Position numbers and translations under genes: made by a program
Notes under the pieces: model-generated
What the model was told of the DNA's origin: nothing
Database searches by the model: none
What the model saw: only the letters and a program-made list of their open reading frames with translations
Origin: Clostridia bacterium
Lineage (GTDB): Bacteria; Bacillota; Clostridia; Christensenellales; Aristaeellaceae
DNA: 64,000 bases
NCBI GenBank assembly: GCA_900769075.1
Contig: CAAGFE010000078.1
Location: 52,096-116,095, forward strand
Reading direction: 5' to 3'
In this document: positions 43,508 through 51,709 of the stretch, piece by piece
Layout of the letters: every line of letters begins with the position of its first letter
How positions within the stretch are numbered: position 1 is the stretch's first letter

Positions 43508-43960
43508 ATGAAACTGGCAGAAGCACTGCAGGAGCGGGCTGACCTGCTCCGGCGCATCGAGCAGCTGCGAACCCGTTTGGACAACAACGTGCTGGTGCAG
43601 GAGGGGGAAACGCCCGCCGAAAACCCGGATGAGCTGCTGGAGGAGCTGGAGCGCTGCATCGCCCGGAGCGAGGAACTGATGACGCGCATCAACCTGACCA
43701 ACGCCGCCGTGACGGTGGAAGGGGAGTCCCTCACCGCGCTCCTGGCCCGTCGGGATTGCCTGAAGATGAAGCTCTCCCTCTGGCATGATGCGGTCAATAC
43801 CGCCAGCCAGACCGCCCGGCGCGCCACACGCAGCGAAATCCGCATCCGCAGCGCCATCGACGTGCCCGCGCTGCAAAAGCGGGTGGACGGGGCGTCCAAG
43901 CTCCTGCGGGAAACGGATAACCTCATTCAGGCAGCAAACTGGCTCAATGACCTGATCTGA
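43508..43960 (+). CDS. DIP1984-family protein
   Basis: A 150-residue, highly helical soluble protein. It resembles the DIP1984 (septicolysin-like) family, which has no proven function. Features are the opening KLAEALQERADLLRRIEQLRTRL, INLTNAAV and a long charged helix with RDCLKMKLSLWHDAVNTAS. An AAAGGAG site precedes the ATG, and the gene lies 61 bases after fhs with no terminator seen, so it may share its transcript. It ends at the start of a structured non-coding interval. Confidence 0.82.
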   Translation: MKLAEALQERADLLRRIEQLRTRLDNNVLVQEGETPAENPDELLEELERCIARSEELMTRINLTNAAVTVEGESLTALLARRDCLKMKLSLWHDAVNTASQTARRATRSEIRIRSAIDVPALQKRVDGASKLLRETDNLIQAANWLNDLI

Positions 43961-44206
43961 CACGCACGTTGGTAGCAGGCCGGAGCGAATGCGATCTCCG
44001 CAGGCGAGAAGGGTCCTGCTCAGTTGGTTGGCGTGAGGGGAAACGTCAGCGGTTTCAACACCCGCACTGCACTTTTCGCCCAGCACAGCGCACATCCGCA
44101 GGCTGATCGTTACGCTTATCACCAAGCATTGACCGGGCTGCGAGGGCGGGAACGGGGACAGCGTGCGTCATCCCTCCATCAAGCGAAGAAAATACGCCAA
44201 AGTCCC
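43961..44206 (+). other. Non-coding interval with nested complementarity before the thrS promoter
   Basis: About 245 bases without a credible gene. CACGC (43961-43965) pairs with GCGTG (44031-44035), AGCAGG (43974-43979) with CCTGCT (44015-44020) and CGGAG (43981-43985) with CTCCG (43996-44000), a fully nested set. A second hairpin with GAAAC/GTTTC follows (44040-44056). It may be a small RNA or the 3' UTR of the fhs transcript. No known RNA family was recognised. Confidence 0.35.
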
Positions 44207-44235
44207 TTGACAAAGGGGGTGAGCGGCGTTATACT
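44207..44235 (+). promoter_or_regulatory. Promoter of the thrS T-box leader
   Basis: TTGACA (44207-44212), a 17-base spacer and TATACT (44230-44235). Confidence 0.85.
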
Positions 44236-44240
44236 TACTC

Positions 44241-44481
44241 CAACGTCTGAAATGACGGAGAAGAGTACCCGGTCTGAAAGGCCCGACAGAGAGATGCATC
44301 CCCGGCTGAAAGTGCATCGGCTGAGTATTTCCGGCGAAGACCGCCTCCCGATCAGACCGCGGGCTGCGCGTTACAGCGGCAAAGAGAACCAATCAGGGTG
44401 GAACCACGTGCAGACTTCGTCTGTTTTTCAGACCATCTGCCCGTCCCTCGAAATTTTAACGCGAGGGATGGGCTTTTTCTT
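44241..44481 (+). promoter_or_regulatory. T-box leader of thrS
   Basis: A tRNA-sensing leader that allows transcription of thrS when uncharged tRNA-Thr accumulates. The T-box sequence AGGGTGGAACCACG is at 44395-44408, followed by a terminator hairpin. Stem I extends over about 44255-44360 and contains GAAGAGTA. A candidate specifier codon is ACC (Thr) at 44340-44342 in the GAAGACCGC context; the specifier assignment is tentative. The downstream gene confirms threonine specificity. Confidence 0.9.
44439..44481 (+). terminator. Regulated terminator of the thrS T-box
   Basis: GCCCGTCCCTCG (44439-44450) pairs with CGAGGGATGGGC (44462-44473), followed by TTTTTCTTT. It competes with the T-box antiterminator. 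Confidence 0.9.
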
Positions 44482-44514
44482 TACCATCCCCCAAGCAAAG
44501 AAGGAGGAATCCCC

Positions 44515-46278
44515 ATGAAGGTCATCTACAACGATGGTCACGTTGCCGAGTGCGCTCCCGAGGAGGAGCTGCACATCCTGCGCCACAGCGCGGCCCACAT
44601 CCTGGCTCAGGCCGTGAAGAACCTGTACCCCCAGGCCCACTTCGCCTACGGCCCCGCCACCGAGAACGGCTTCTACTACGACATTGATCTGGGCGATGTG
44701 AAGCTCTCCGAGGAGGATCTGCCCGCGATTGAGAAGGAAATGCAGGCCATCGTCAAGAAGAACCTGCCCATCAAGCCCTTCGCCCTCACCCGGGACGAGG
44801 CGATCAAGCTGATGGAGGAGCGCGGCGAAATCTACAAGGTGGAGCACATCGGCGATCTGGACGCGGACGTGACGCTCACCTTCTACCAGCAGGGCGATTA
44901 CATTGACATGTGCGTCGGCCCCCACCTGTGCTACACCAAGGCGCTCAAGGCGTTCAAGCTGACCGCCATTTCCGGCGCCTACTGGAAGAACGACAAGGAC
45001 AACAAGATGCTCACCCGTGTGCGCGGTATCGCCTTCCGCAACGGCGAGGAGCTGGCGGACTATGAGAAGCTGATGGCGGAGGCGGAAAAGCGCGACCACC
45101 GCAAGATCGGCAAGGAAATGGGCTTGTTCATGTTCTCCGAGGAGGGCCCCGGCTTCCCCTTCTTCCTGCCCAAGGGCATGCTGATCAAGAACGCGCTGAT
45201 CGACTACTGGCGTGACATCCACTACGCTGCGGGCTATGTGGAGGTTTCCACCCCCATGATGATGAACCGCCGCCTGTGGGAGACCTCCGGCCATTGGGAT
45301 CACTACAAGGACAACATGTATGCCACCAAGATCGACGACGAGGACTTCTGCATCAAGCCCATGAACTGCCCCGGCGGCGTGATGGTCTACAAGAACGAAC
45401 CCCATTCCTACCGCGATCTGCCCCTGCGCTGCGGCGAGCTGGGCCTGGTGCACCGTCATGAGCTGAAGGGCGCGCTCCACGGCCTGTTCCGCGTGCGCTG
45501 CTTCACCCAGGATGATGCCCACATCTTCATGACCCGCGAGCAGATTCCCGACGAAATCGCCGGTGTGGTTGCGCTGATCAACCAGGTGTACTCGAAGTTC
45601 GGCTTTGAGTATTTTGTCGAGCTGTCCACCCGTCCTGAGGACTCCATGGGCAGCGATGAGGACTGGGAGGACGCGACCAATGGCCTCAAGACCGCGCTGG
45701 AAAAGCTGGGCATGCCCTACATTATCAACGAGGGCGACGGCGCGTTCTACGGCCCCAAGATCGACTTCCACCTGCGGGACTGCCTGGGCCGTACCTGGCA
45801 GTGCGGCACCATTCAGCTGGACTTCCAGATGCCTCTCAACTTCCAGCTGGAATACGTCGCCGAGGATGGCTCCAAGAAGCGTCCCATCATGATCCATCGC
45901 GTGTGCTACGGCTCCATTGAGCGCTTCATCGGCATCCTGACCGAGCACTTCGCCGGCAAGTTCCCCACCTGGATGGCACCGGTGCAGGTCAAGGTGCTGC
46001 CCGTGTCCGACAAGTCCATGGAGTATGCCGAGGAAGTCTACGAGAAGCTCAAGGCCCTCAAGGTGCGCGTGGAGCTGGATGACCGCAACGAGAAGATCGG
46101 CTACAAGATTCGTGAGGCCCGTCAGGTGGATCGCGTGCCCTACATGCTGATCCTGGGCGCCAAGGAGGTCGAGGAGGGCACCATTTCCGTCCGCGACCGT
46201 GCCACCGACCAGACCGTCACCTGCTCCCTGGATGAGTTCGTCCGGAAGCTGCAGATGGAAATCGCTGACCGCGTGTAA
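44515..46278 (+). CDS. thrS: Threonyl-tRNA synthetase, without a TGS domain
   Basis: Class II synthetase charging tRNA-Thr (587 aa, about 50-60 shorter than most). The N-terminus begins directly at the editing domain (LRHSAAHILAQAVKNLYP), so the usual TGS domain is missing. The editing domain has the GPH motif with Cys (CVGPHLC). The catalytic core has MNCPGG, RCGELGLVHRHELKGALHGLFRVR and the motif-3 region MIHRVCYGSIERFIG. The anticodon-binding domain is C-terminal. AAGGAGG precedes the ATG at 44515, which supports the short start. Confidence 0.95.
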   Translation: MKVIYNDGHVAECAPEEELHILRHSAAHILAQAVKNLYPQAHFAYGPATENGFYYDIDLGDVKLSEEDLPAIEKEMQAIVKKNLPIKPFALTRDEAIKLMEERGEIYKVEHIGDLDADVTLTFYQQGDYIDMCVGPHLCYTKALKAFKLTAISGAYWKNDKDNKMLTRVRGIAFRNGEELADYEKLMAEAEKRDHRKIGKEMGLFMFSEEGPGFPFFLPKGMLIKNALIDYWRDIHYAAGYVEVSTPMMMNRRLWETSGHWDHYKDNMYATKIDDEDFCIKPMNCPGGVMVYKNEPHSYRDLPLRCGELGLVHRHELKGALHGLFRVRCFTQDDAHIFMTREQIPDEIAGVVALINQVYSKFGFEYFVELSTRPEDSMGSDEDWEDATNGLKTALEKLGMPYIINEGDGAFYGPKIDFHLRDCLGRTWQCGTIQLDFQMPLNFQLEYVAEDGSKKRPIMIHRVCYGSIERFIGILTEHFAGKFPTWMAPVQVKVLPVSDKSMEYAEEVYEKLKALKVRVELDDRNEKIGYKIREARQVDRVPYMLILGAKEVEEGTISVRDRATDQTVTCSLDEFVRKLQMEIADRV

Positions 46279-46290
46279 TTCGCTTTTTGC

Positions 46291-46324
46291 GGAGCGTCCC
46301 TGTTGCCGGGGGCGCTCCTTTTTG
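46291..46324 (+). terminator. Terminator of thrS
   Basis: GGAGCG and CGCTCC close an imperfect stem, followed by TTTTTG. Confidence 0.85.
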
Positions 46325-46358
46325 TACGCCAAATCCGTTCAAAACGGTGATGTTCCCC

Positions 46359-46387
46359 TTGAAATCCAGGTGGGATGAGGGTATAAT
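46359..46387 (+). promoter_or_regulatory. Promoter of the DUF2461 gene
   Basis: TTGAAA (46359-46364), a 17-base spacer and TATAAT (46382-46387). Confidence 0.8.
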
Positions 46388-46439
46388 ATATGTTGAGATC
46401 ATAGTAGGGTCATGAGCCCTGCGAAAGGCGAGGTGCGTT

Positions 46440-47135
46440 ATGTTCACCGGTTTTCCGGAAGAGACGCTGCAGTTTTTCCTCGACATCCGTTTTCATAATG
46501 ACAAAACCTACTTTGCTGAAAACCGCCAGCGCTATGAGCAGGAAGTGAAGGCTGTTTTTCATGCCTTCATCGAAGACCTCGCGCCGGACATGCAGCAGAT
46601 CGATCCCCTCATGGAAGTCCGCCCCTATAAGTGCCTGGCCCGCATCCACCGGGATACGCGCTTTTCCAAGGACAAGTCACCCTTCCGAGATCATCTGTGG
46701 CTGTGCTTCCGCCGGGCTGCCGAGCCCCGGGAGGGAAGCGTGAACTTCTTCTTCGAGCTGGGCCCGACAACGCTGGGCTGGGGGATGGGCACCTGGGGTG
46801 AAAACCGCCCGATGATGGATGCGCTGCGCCGCCGCATGGCCGCAGAGCCCGCCAAAATCAGCAAAATCGTGGAATCCTGCCACCTGGCGGAAAACGACTT
46901 CGGCGTGTACAACCAGACCTGGAAGCGCATGGAGGTGCCGCCCGGCATTCCGCTGGGGCTGAAGGGGTGGTATTGTTCCCGGGAAGTGTACGTCGGCCGG
47001 GCACATCCCGACATGAACAGGATCGGCACCCGGGAGATCCTCGATATCGTCCGGGATGACTTCAAGGCCCTTGCGCCCCTGTATCATCTGCTGCGCGGCG
47101 CCTATGACGAAGCCGCTATCGACCAAAGCATATAG
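46440..47135 (+). CDS. DUF2461 family protein
   Basis: A 231-residue cytosolic protein of the DUF2461 (TIGR02453) family, of unknown function. Diagnostic segments are FLDIRFHNDKTYFAENRQRYE, the RIHRDTRFSKDKSPFRDHL motif near residue 75, and GWGMGTW. An AGGCGAGG-like site precedes the ATG. It has its own promoter; the phosphohexomutase gene follows after 95 bases containing two small hairpins. Confidence 0.9.
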   Translation: MFTGFPEETLQFFLDIRFHNDKTYFAENRQRYEQEVKAVFHAFIEDLAPDMQQIDPLMEVRPYKCLARIHRDTRFSKDKSPFRDHLWLCFRRAAEPREGSVNFFFELGPTTLGWGMGTWGENRPMMDALRRRMAAEPAKISKIVESCHLAENDFGVYNQTWKRMEVPPGIPLGLKGWYCSREVYVGRAHPDMNRIGTREILDIVRDDFKALAPLYHLLRGAYDEAAIDQSI

Positions 47136-47230
47136 CACGAATCAAGCAAAATGGCATCAATTGGCTGCCTGAGGGCTGTGAGCCCTTGAGCAGGGGACAG
47201 GGACAGCGTCCCTGCGAAGGAGGAAACCGT

Positions 47231-48757
47231 ATGGATTGGATGAAGTTGAAGAGCGGCTCCGACGTGCGAGGCACGGCTGTGGGCGAGAACGCACCGCTGA
47301 CCCCCCATGTGGCAATGTGCCTGGGCATGGCCTTTGCCCACTTTGTCGCAGAAAAGAAGAAAAAGCCCATCTCCCAGGTGACCATCGCCCTGGGCCGTGA
47401 CAGCCGCATTTCCGGCCCGGCGCTGCTCCAGGCTGCCGCCGAAGGCGTTGCCAAGGCCGGCGCGAATGCCCTGTCCTTCGGCATGTGTTCCACGCCTGCC
47501 ATGTATATGGCCATCATCACCCCCGGCTTCCAGCCCGACGGCTCGGTGATGATCACCGCCAGCCATCACCCCTACGATAAGAACGGTCTGAAGTTCTTCG
47601 TGGAGGAGGGCGGATTGGACGGCAAGCAGGTGGCGGCGCTGATCGAAACCGCTTCCGCCTGCGAGCCGGAGGAAATGGCTATGGCGGGTACGATCACCGA
47701 GCGGCCCTTCCTGCCGACCTATAAGAAACTCCTGGCGGACCGTATCCGCAGGGGTCTGAACACCGATGTGCAAAAGCCCCTGCTGGGCCTGCATGTGGTG
47801 GTGGACGCGGGCAACGGCGCGGGTGGCTTCTATGCCGAACTGATGGAAGAGCTGGGCGCGTGGATCGAGGGCAGTCAGTTCCTCGAGCCGGACGGCATGT
47901 TCCCCAACCATATCCCGAACCCGGAAAACGCACAGGCCATGGCCTCCATTTCCGAGGCGGTCAAGAAGGCCGGTGCGGACCTGGGCGTGATCTTCGATAC
48001 CGACTGCGACCGCGCAGCCGTGGTCGACGCGGATGGGCGGGAAATCAACCGCAACCGCCTGATTGCCTTGATCTCCGCCATCCTGCTGGATGAAAAGCCC
48101 GGCGAAACCATCGTGACGGACTCTGTGACCTCCTCCGGATTGAAGAAGTTCATCAACGATTGGGGCGGAGAGCACTACCGCTATAAGCGCGGCTACCGCA
48201 ATGTGATCGACGAAGCCATCCGCCTGAACGAGGAAGGCATCAGCTGCCCGCTGGCCATTGAAACCAGCGGCCACGCGGCGCTGCGGGAGAATTATTTCCT
48301 GGACGACGGCATGTACCTGGTGACGGTGCTGATCGTCCGCGCGATGAAGCTCAAGCAGGAGGGCAAGACCCTGGGCAGTCTAATCGCTGACCTGCAGGAG
48401 CCGGTGGAGAGCAAGGAGATCCGCCTGACCATCACCGCCGAGGACTTCCGCGAGGCGGGCAAGCTGGCCATTCAGAAGGTGCTGGACTACGCCAACGCGG
48501 CGGAATCCTGGCACATCGCCCCCGACAACCGCGAGGGCGTGCGCATCGCCTTCGATCTGGAGGATGAGGAGGGCAATGTCGGCCTGGAGAACGGCTGGTT
48601 CCTGCTGCGGCTGTCGGTGCATGACCCGGTGCTGCCGCTCAACGTGGAGAGCGATGTCCCCGGCGGCGTCAGAACCATGCTGACCGGGCTCTACAACGTC
48701 ATCAAGGACTGCGAGGGCATCAACCTCGATCCCCTCGAGAAGGCCATCGAAGCATAA
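47231..48757 (+). CDS. Phosphoglucomutase/phosphomannomutase family protein
   Basis: An alpha-D-phosphohexomutase (508 aa) interconverting hexose 1- and 6-phosphates. The phosphoserine loop is TASHHPYDKNG with S111, the metal loop DTDCDR starts at D256, and the sugar-binding ETSGHAALRENYFLDDG motif is intact. A C-terminal phosphate-binding domain follows. This could feed glucose-1-phosphate from the glgP pathway into glycolysis; glucose versus mannose preference cannot be told. AGGAGG is 8 bases before the ATG. The 5' leader carries AGGGCT/AGCCCT and GCAGGG/CCCTGC hairpins. Confidence 0.93.
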   Translation: MDWMKLKSGSDVRGTAVGENAPLTPHVAMCLGMAFAHFVAEKKKKPISQVTIALGRDSRISGPALLQAAAEGVAKAGANALSFGMCSTPAMYMAIITPGFQPDGSVMITASHHPYDKNGLKFFVEEGGLDGKQVAALIETASACEPEEMAMAGTITERPFLPTYKKLLADRIRRGLNTDVQKPLLGLHVVVDAGNGAGGFYAELMEELGAWIEGSQFLEPDGMFPNHIPNPENAQAMASISEAVKKAGADLGVIFDTDCDRAAVVDADGREINRNRLIALISAILLDEKPGETIVTDSVTSSGLKKFINDWGGEHYRYKRGYRNVIDEAIRLNEEGISCPLAIETSGHAALRENYFLDDGMYLVTVLIVRAMKLKQEGKTLGSLIADLQEPVESKEIRLTITAEDFREAGKLAIQKVLDYANAAESWHIAPDNREGVRIAFDLEDEEGNVGLENGWFLLRLSVHDPVLPLNVESDVPGGVRTMLTGLYNVIKDCEGINLDPLEKAIEA

Positions 48758-48762
48758 CCACC

Positions 48763-48793
48763 AAAAAGGGGCGTACCCGATGCGCCCCTTTTT
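48763..48793. terminator. Bidirectional-type terminator after the phosphohexomutase gene
   Basis: AAAAAGGGGCG pairs perfectly with CGCCCCTTTTT around a 9-base loop. Confidence 0.9.
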
Positions 48794-48810
48794 GCATACG
48801 GAGGAACACC

Positions 48811-49143
48811 ATGGATGTGAACGCATATCAGAAGGAAGCCATGACGCTTCTGAATCCGGCGCTGACGGAGCAGGAGGTGCTGCTGAACGCCCTGATGGGG
48901 CTATGCGGCGAATCCGGCGAGGCCATCGACCTGATGAAGAAGCATCTCTATCAGGGGCATGACCTGGATCGGGAGAAGCTCGTCAAGGAGCTGGGGGACG
49001 TTGCCTGGTACCTGGCGGAAGCCGCAACCGGCCTGGGTATTGACCTGAGCGAGGTGCTCCAGGGCAATCTGGACAAGCTGCATGCCCGCTACCCCGATGG
49101 TTTTGACACCCGGCGCAGCCAGCACCGGGAGGATGAAGCATGA
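48811..49143 (+). CDS. MazG-like nucleotide pyrophosphohydrolase
   Basis: A 110-residue all-alpha NTP pyrophosphatase of the MazG superfamily. The metal-binding motif is intact: GLCGESGEAIDLMKK followed by KELGDVAWYLAE (E-x-x-E and E-x-x-D). Such enzymes remove noncanonical NTPs. It overlaps the next gene by four bases (ATGA), which encodes a NUDIX-ASCH-GNAT fusion, suggesting a nucleotide-cleaning unit. Confidence 0.92.
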   Translation: MDVNAYQKEAMTLLNPALTEQEVLLNALMGLCGESGEAIDLMKKHLYQGHDLDREKLVKELGDVAWYLAEAATGLGIDLSEVLQGNLDKLHARYPDGFDTRRSQHREDEA

Positions 49144-50450
49144 AACGCTACAATATCATCATGCTGGTGGATGCGGCGGGAGAAAACGTCCTCATGTGCC
49201 AGCGCAGGAAGCCGCCCTATCAGGGACTGTACAACCTCGTCGGCGGCAAGGCAGAACCAGGTGAGGACAGCCTCCATGCCGCCTACCGGGAATTGCGGGA
49301 GGAAACCGGCGTTTCAGCGGCGGATGTGACCCTTCGCCCGCTTGTCACCTTCACCTATCCCGCAGGCGGGGCAGGGCTTCCGCCTTACGCATTGGAGGCC
49401 TATGTGGGCCGCTTGCGCCATCCTGTGGAGGTGCGCGGCGATGAAAACCCCCTGGCCTGGATGCCCCTGACGGAGAATTTCTTTGACATGGAGCGCTTTG
49501 CCGGGGAGGGCGTCATCGGGCATGTGGCGGAAACCGTGCGCCGCTACCGGCAGGAGATGATCGCGCTTGGCGATCCGGCGGAGAATGCCCCGGGCCTGTC
49601 CTGCGCCGCGCATCATGAGATGTCCCTGCGCCCGGTGCCCTTCGCCATGATTGCCGATGGGCGAAAGCGCTATGAGCTGCGCCTGTATGACGAAAAGCGC
49701 CGCCGGATTTCCGTGGGGGACACCATCACCTTCACCTGTACGGCGGATGAGCGAACGGTGGCGGTGCGTGTCAGGTCGCTGCATATCTTTGCTGATTTCG
49801 CCGCCCTCTATGCCGCTTTGCCCCTCCTCGAATGCGGCTATACCGCCCAGAACGTGTCCGCTGCCGACCCGCGGGACATGGAAGCCTACTATCCTCCGGA
49901 GAAGCAGCACGAAACCGGTGTGATTGGCATCGAAGTGGAATGCATCCGGCTGCCGCTGCAAACGCTGAACGGCACCTGGGCCGTCCGTGAGCTGACCCCG
50001 GCAGACATCCCGGAGATGCTGCGGGTGGCGCAGAGCAATCCGCTTTTCTACCGCTATATGCGGCCCGACCCGACGCCGGAGAACCTGGCAGCTGACCTGA
50101 CCGCTCTGCCGCCCCGACGGACAATGGCGGACAAGCACTTTTTCGGCTGGTTTGACGGGGAACACCTGGTGGCGATGATGGACTTGATCGCCCATCATCC
50201 TCGGCCGGACATGGCCTTCATCGGTTGGTTCATCCTGGACGGCGGGAAGCAGGGACATGGCCTGGGCAGAAGGCTGGTGGGTGATGTGCTGGCGATGCTC
50301 AAGGCCCAGGGCGTCCATGAGGTGCGTCTGGGCCGCATCGAGGGCAACCCGCAGAGCGAACGCTTCTGGCATGTCTGTGGCTTTGCTGAAAACGGGCTCG
50401 GCTACGACACGGAGGAATATCACGTCATTGTCATGGCAAAACGCCTGTAA
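49140..50450 (+). CDS. NUDIX-ASCH-GNAT triple-domain fusion
   Basis: A 436-residue protein with three domains. NUDIX is at ~1-140, with box residues 36-58 (GKAEPGEDSLHAAYRELREETGV in two parts: GKAEPGE and RELREETGV). An ASCH-like domain at ~155-265 contains the family-type FAMIADGRKRYELRLYDEKR and VGDTITF. GNAT is at ~278-436, with an acetyl-CoA loop GGKQGHGLGRRLVGDVL. All three appear intact. NUDIX hydrolyses nucleoside diphosphate derivatives, ASCH domains include N4-acetylcytidine amidohydrolases, and GNAT transfers acetyl groups. The combined role is unknown. Coupled to the MazG-like gene; convergent with tmcAL. Confidence 0.82.
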   Translation: MKRYNIIMLVDAAGENVLMCQRRKPPYQGLYNLVGGKAEPGEDSLHAAYRELREETGVSAADVTLRPLVTFTYPAGGAGLPPYALEAYVGRLRHPVEVRGDENPLAWMPLTENFFDMERFAGEGVIGHVAETVRRYRQEMIALGDPAENAPGLSCAAHHEMSLRPVPFAMIADGRKRYELRLYDEKRRRISVGDTITFTCTADERTVAVRVRSLHIFADFAALYAALPLLECGYTAQNVSAADPRDMEAYYPPEKQHETGVIGIEVECIRLPLQTLNGTWAVRELTPADIPEMLRVAQSNPLFYRYMRPDPTPENLAADLTALPPRRTMADKHFFGWFDGEHLVAMMDLIAHHPRPDMAFIGWFILDGGKQGHGLGRRLVGDVLAMLKAQGVHEVRLGRIEGNPQSERFWHVCGFAENGLGYDTEEYHVIVMAKRL

Positions 50451-50452
50451 GC

Positions 50453-50488
50453 AAAAAGGAGCTGTCCCCAAGCGGATAGCTCCTTTTT
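50453..50488. terminator. Bidirectional terminator between the triple fusion and tmcAL
   Basis: AAAAAGGAGCT and AGCTCCTTTTT form a perfect stem serving the two convergent genes. Confidence 0.9.
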
Positions 50489-50493
50489 CGTCC

Positions 50494-51675
50494 TTATAGA
50501 ACGGTTACACCCTGCGTCAGGGCCAGTCCGGCGGACATGCCCGCCCCCAACGACCAAATGTCATAGGCGCGTGTTTCGGCTGCGAACCATGGCGTACTGC
50601 GGTCAATGTCCGCGGCCTTTCCGATCACGGGCAAGGTGGCACGTTCCTTGAAATGGGTCAGCAGCCCCCGGCTTTCCCGCCGGAATCCCAGCAGCCACGC
50701 CGCTTGCGGAAGCGCTTCCGCCCGAAGCGCTTCATCGGTCATGCCAAGCAGCGCATGGGTTGTCAGCCGGGACAACCGGGCATAGGGATAGCGGCGCGTC
50801 TTGGCGCCCTGCAGCAGCTCCTCGCGGGAAAGGGCTGATGCTGCGGCGGCTGCCAGGCGATTTTCGATTCCCTCGGAGACATCCGGCAGGGCGGCGTAAT
50901 CGGCATCGCCCATGGTGCGCAGCCGATACAGCAGCGCACCGTCCAGCGCTTCAGGCCGATGAATGCGCCCGTGGGCCGCCGCGTCGCGGAGGATGGCGTA
51001 GGCCTCCTCCGGCATGGCGGAGGATACCGTTGCCCAGTCGCCGCGAAGAATCGCTCCTCGAAGCGCCGTGGCAGAGGGCAGCGCGCCCTGCACACGGGTG
51101 TCGTGAAATCCGCCAATGCGCTGTATGGGCACAACGTCCATATGCTTCCCGAGCCGCAGCATTGCCCGCAGGTAGCAAACCGCCAGCGTGCTGTTGGGGG
51201 TGGCGAGCAGGGCGCCGCTTCCGGGCAGCGCCGCTTCCATGGCGGAAGAAACCGCCGCCGGATAGGGCAGGCCCGCCGCCATCCGGGCTTTCACCGCCGC
51301 GGAGAAGCCCTCGTCCGGTGCTTCCAGCAGACGGGCTGCTTCCTGCAATGCGGACAGGGCATTGACCTCCGTCCCGAAGGAGATCGCATCGCAGCCCAGC
51401 CCGGCCAGGATTGCCACGCCGCCCAGCGCGAAATGCTCCGCATCCCGGACAGACCAGGCGGCGGGCAGTGCGAACACCGCGTCCGCCCCGGCAGCAAGCG
51501 CCATTTGGGCCCGGTCGGCAGGGGAAAGCAGGGCCGCGTCCCCCCGCTGGGTGAATACGGAGGACATCACCACCACCACCGCATCCGCCAGGCCAAGACG
51601 GCGGGCTTCCGCCAGATGATGGGCGTGCCCCAGATGGAAGGGATTGTACTCGGCGATGATTCCCAGCACGCGCAT
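50494..51675 (-). CDS. tmcAL: tRNA(Met) cytidine acetate ligase
   Basis: TmcAL (formerly YlbM), 393 aa, makes N4-acetylcytidine at the wobble base of elongator tRNA-Met from acetate and ATP. The nucleotidyltransferase motif is IIAEYNPFHLGHAHHL with HLGH at residues 14-17. Other family features are VFTQRGDAALLSPADRAQMAL and the R-rich helical C-terminal part. It is separated from the acyl-ACP thioesterase gene upstream by 34 bases on the same strand. Confidence 0.92.
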   Translation of the reverse strand: MRVLGIIAEYNPFHLGHAHHLAEARRLGLADAVVVVMSSVFTQRGDAALLSPADRAQMALAAGADAVFALPAAWSVRDAEHFALGGVAILAGLGCDAISFGTEVNALSALQEAARLLEAPDEGFSAAVKARMAAGLPYPAAVSSAMEAALPGSGALLATPNSTLAVCYLRAMLRLGKHMDVVPIQRIGGFHDTRVQGALPSATALRGAILRGDWATVSSAMPEEAYAILRDAAAHGRIHRPEALDGALLYRLRTMGDADYAALPDVSEGIENRLAAAAASALSREELLQGAKTRRYPYARLSRLTTHALLGMTDEALRAEALPQAAWLLGFRRESRGLLTHFKERATLPVIGKAADIDRSTPWFAAETRAYDIWSLGAGMSAGLALTQGVTVL

Positions 51676-51709
51676 GGTATAGTCCTCCCTTTTGCAGTAT
51701 GCCTCTGAA

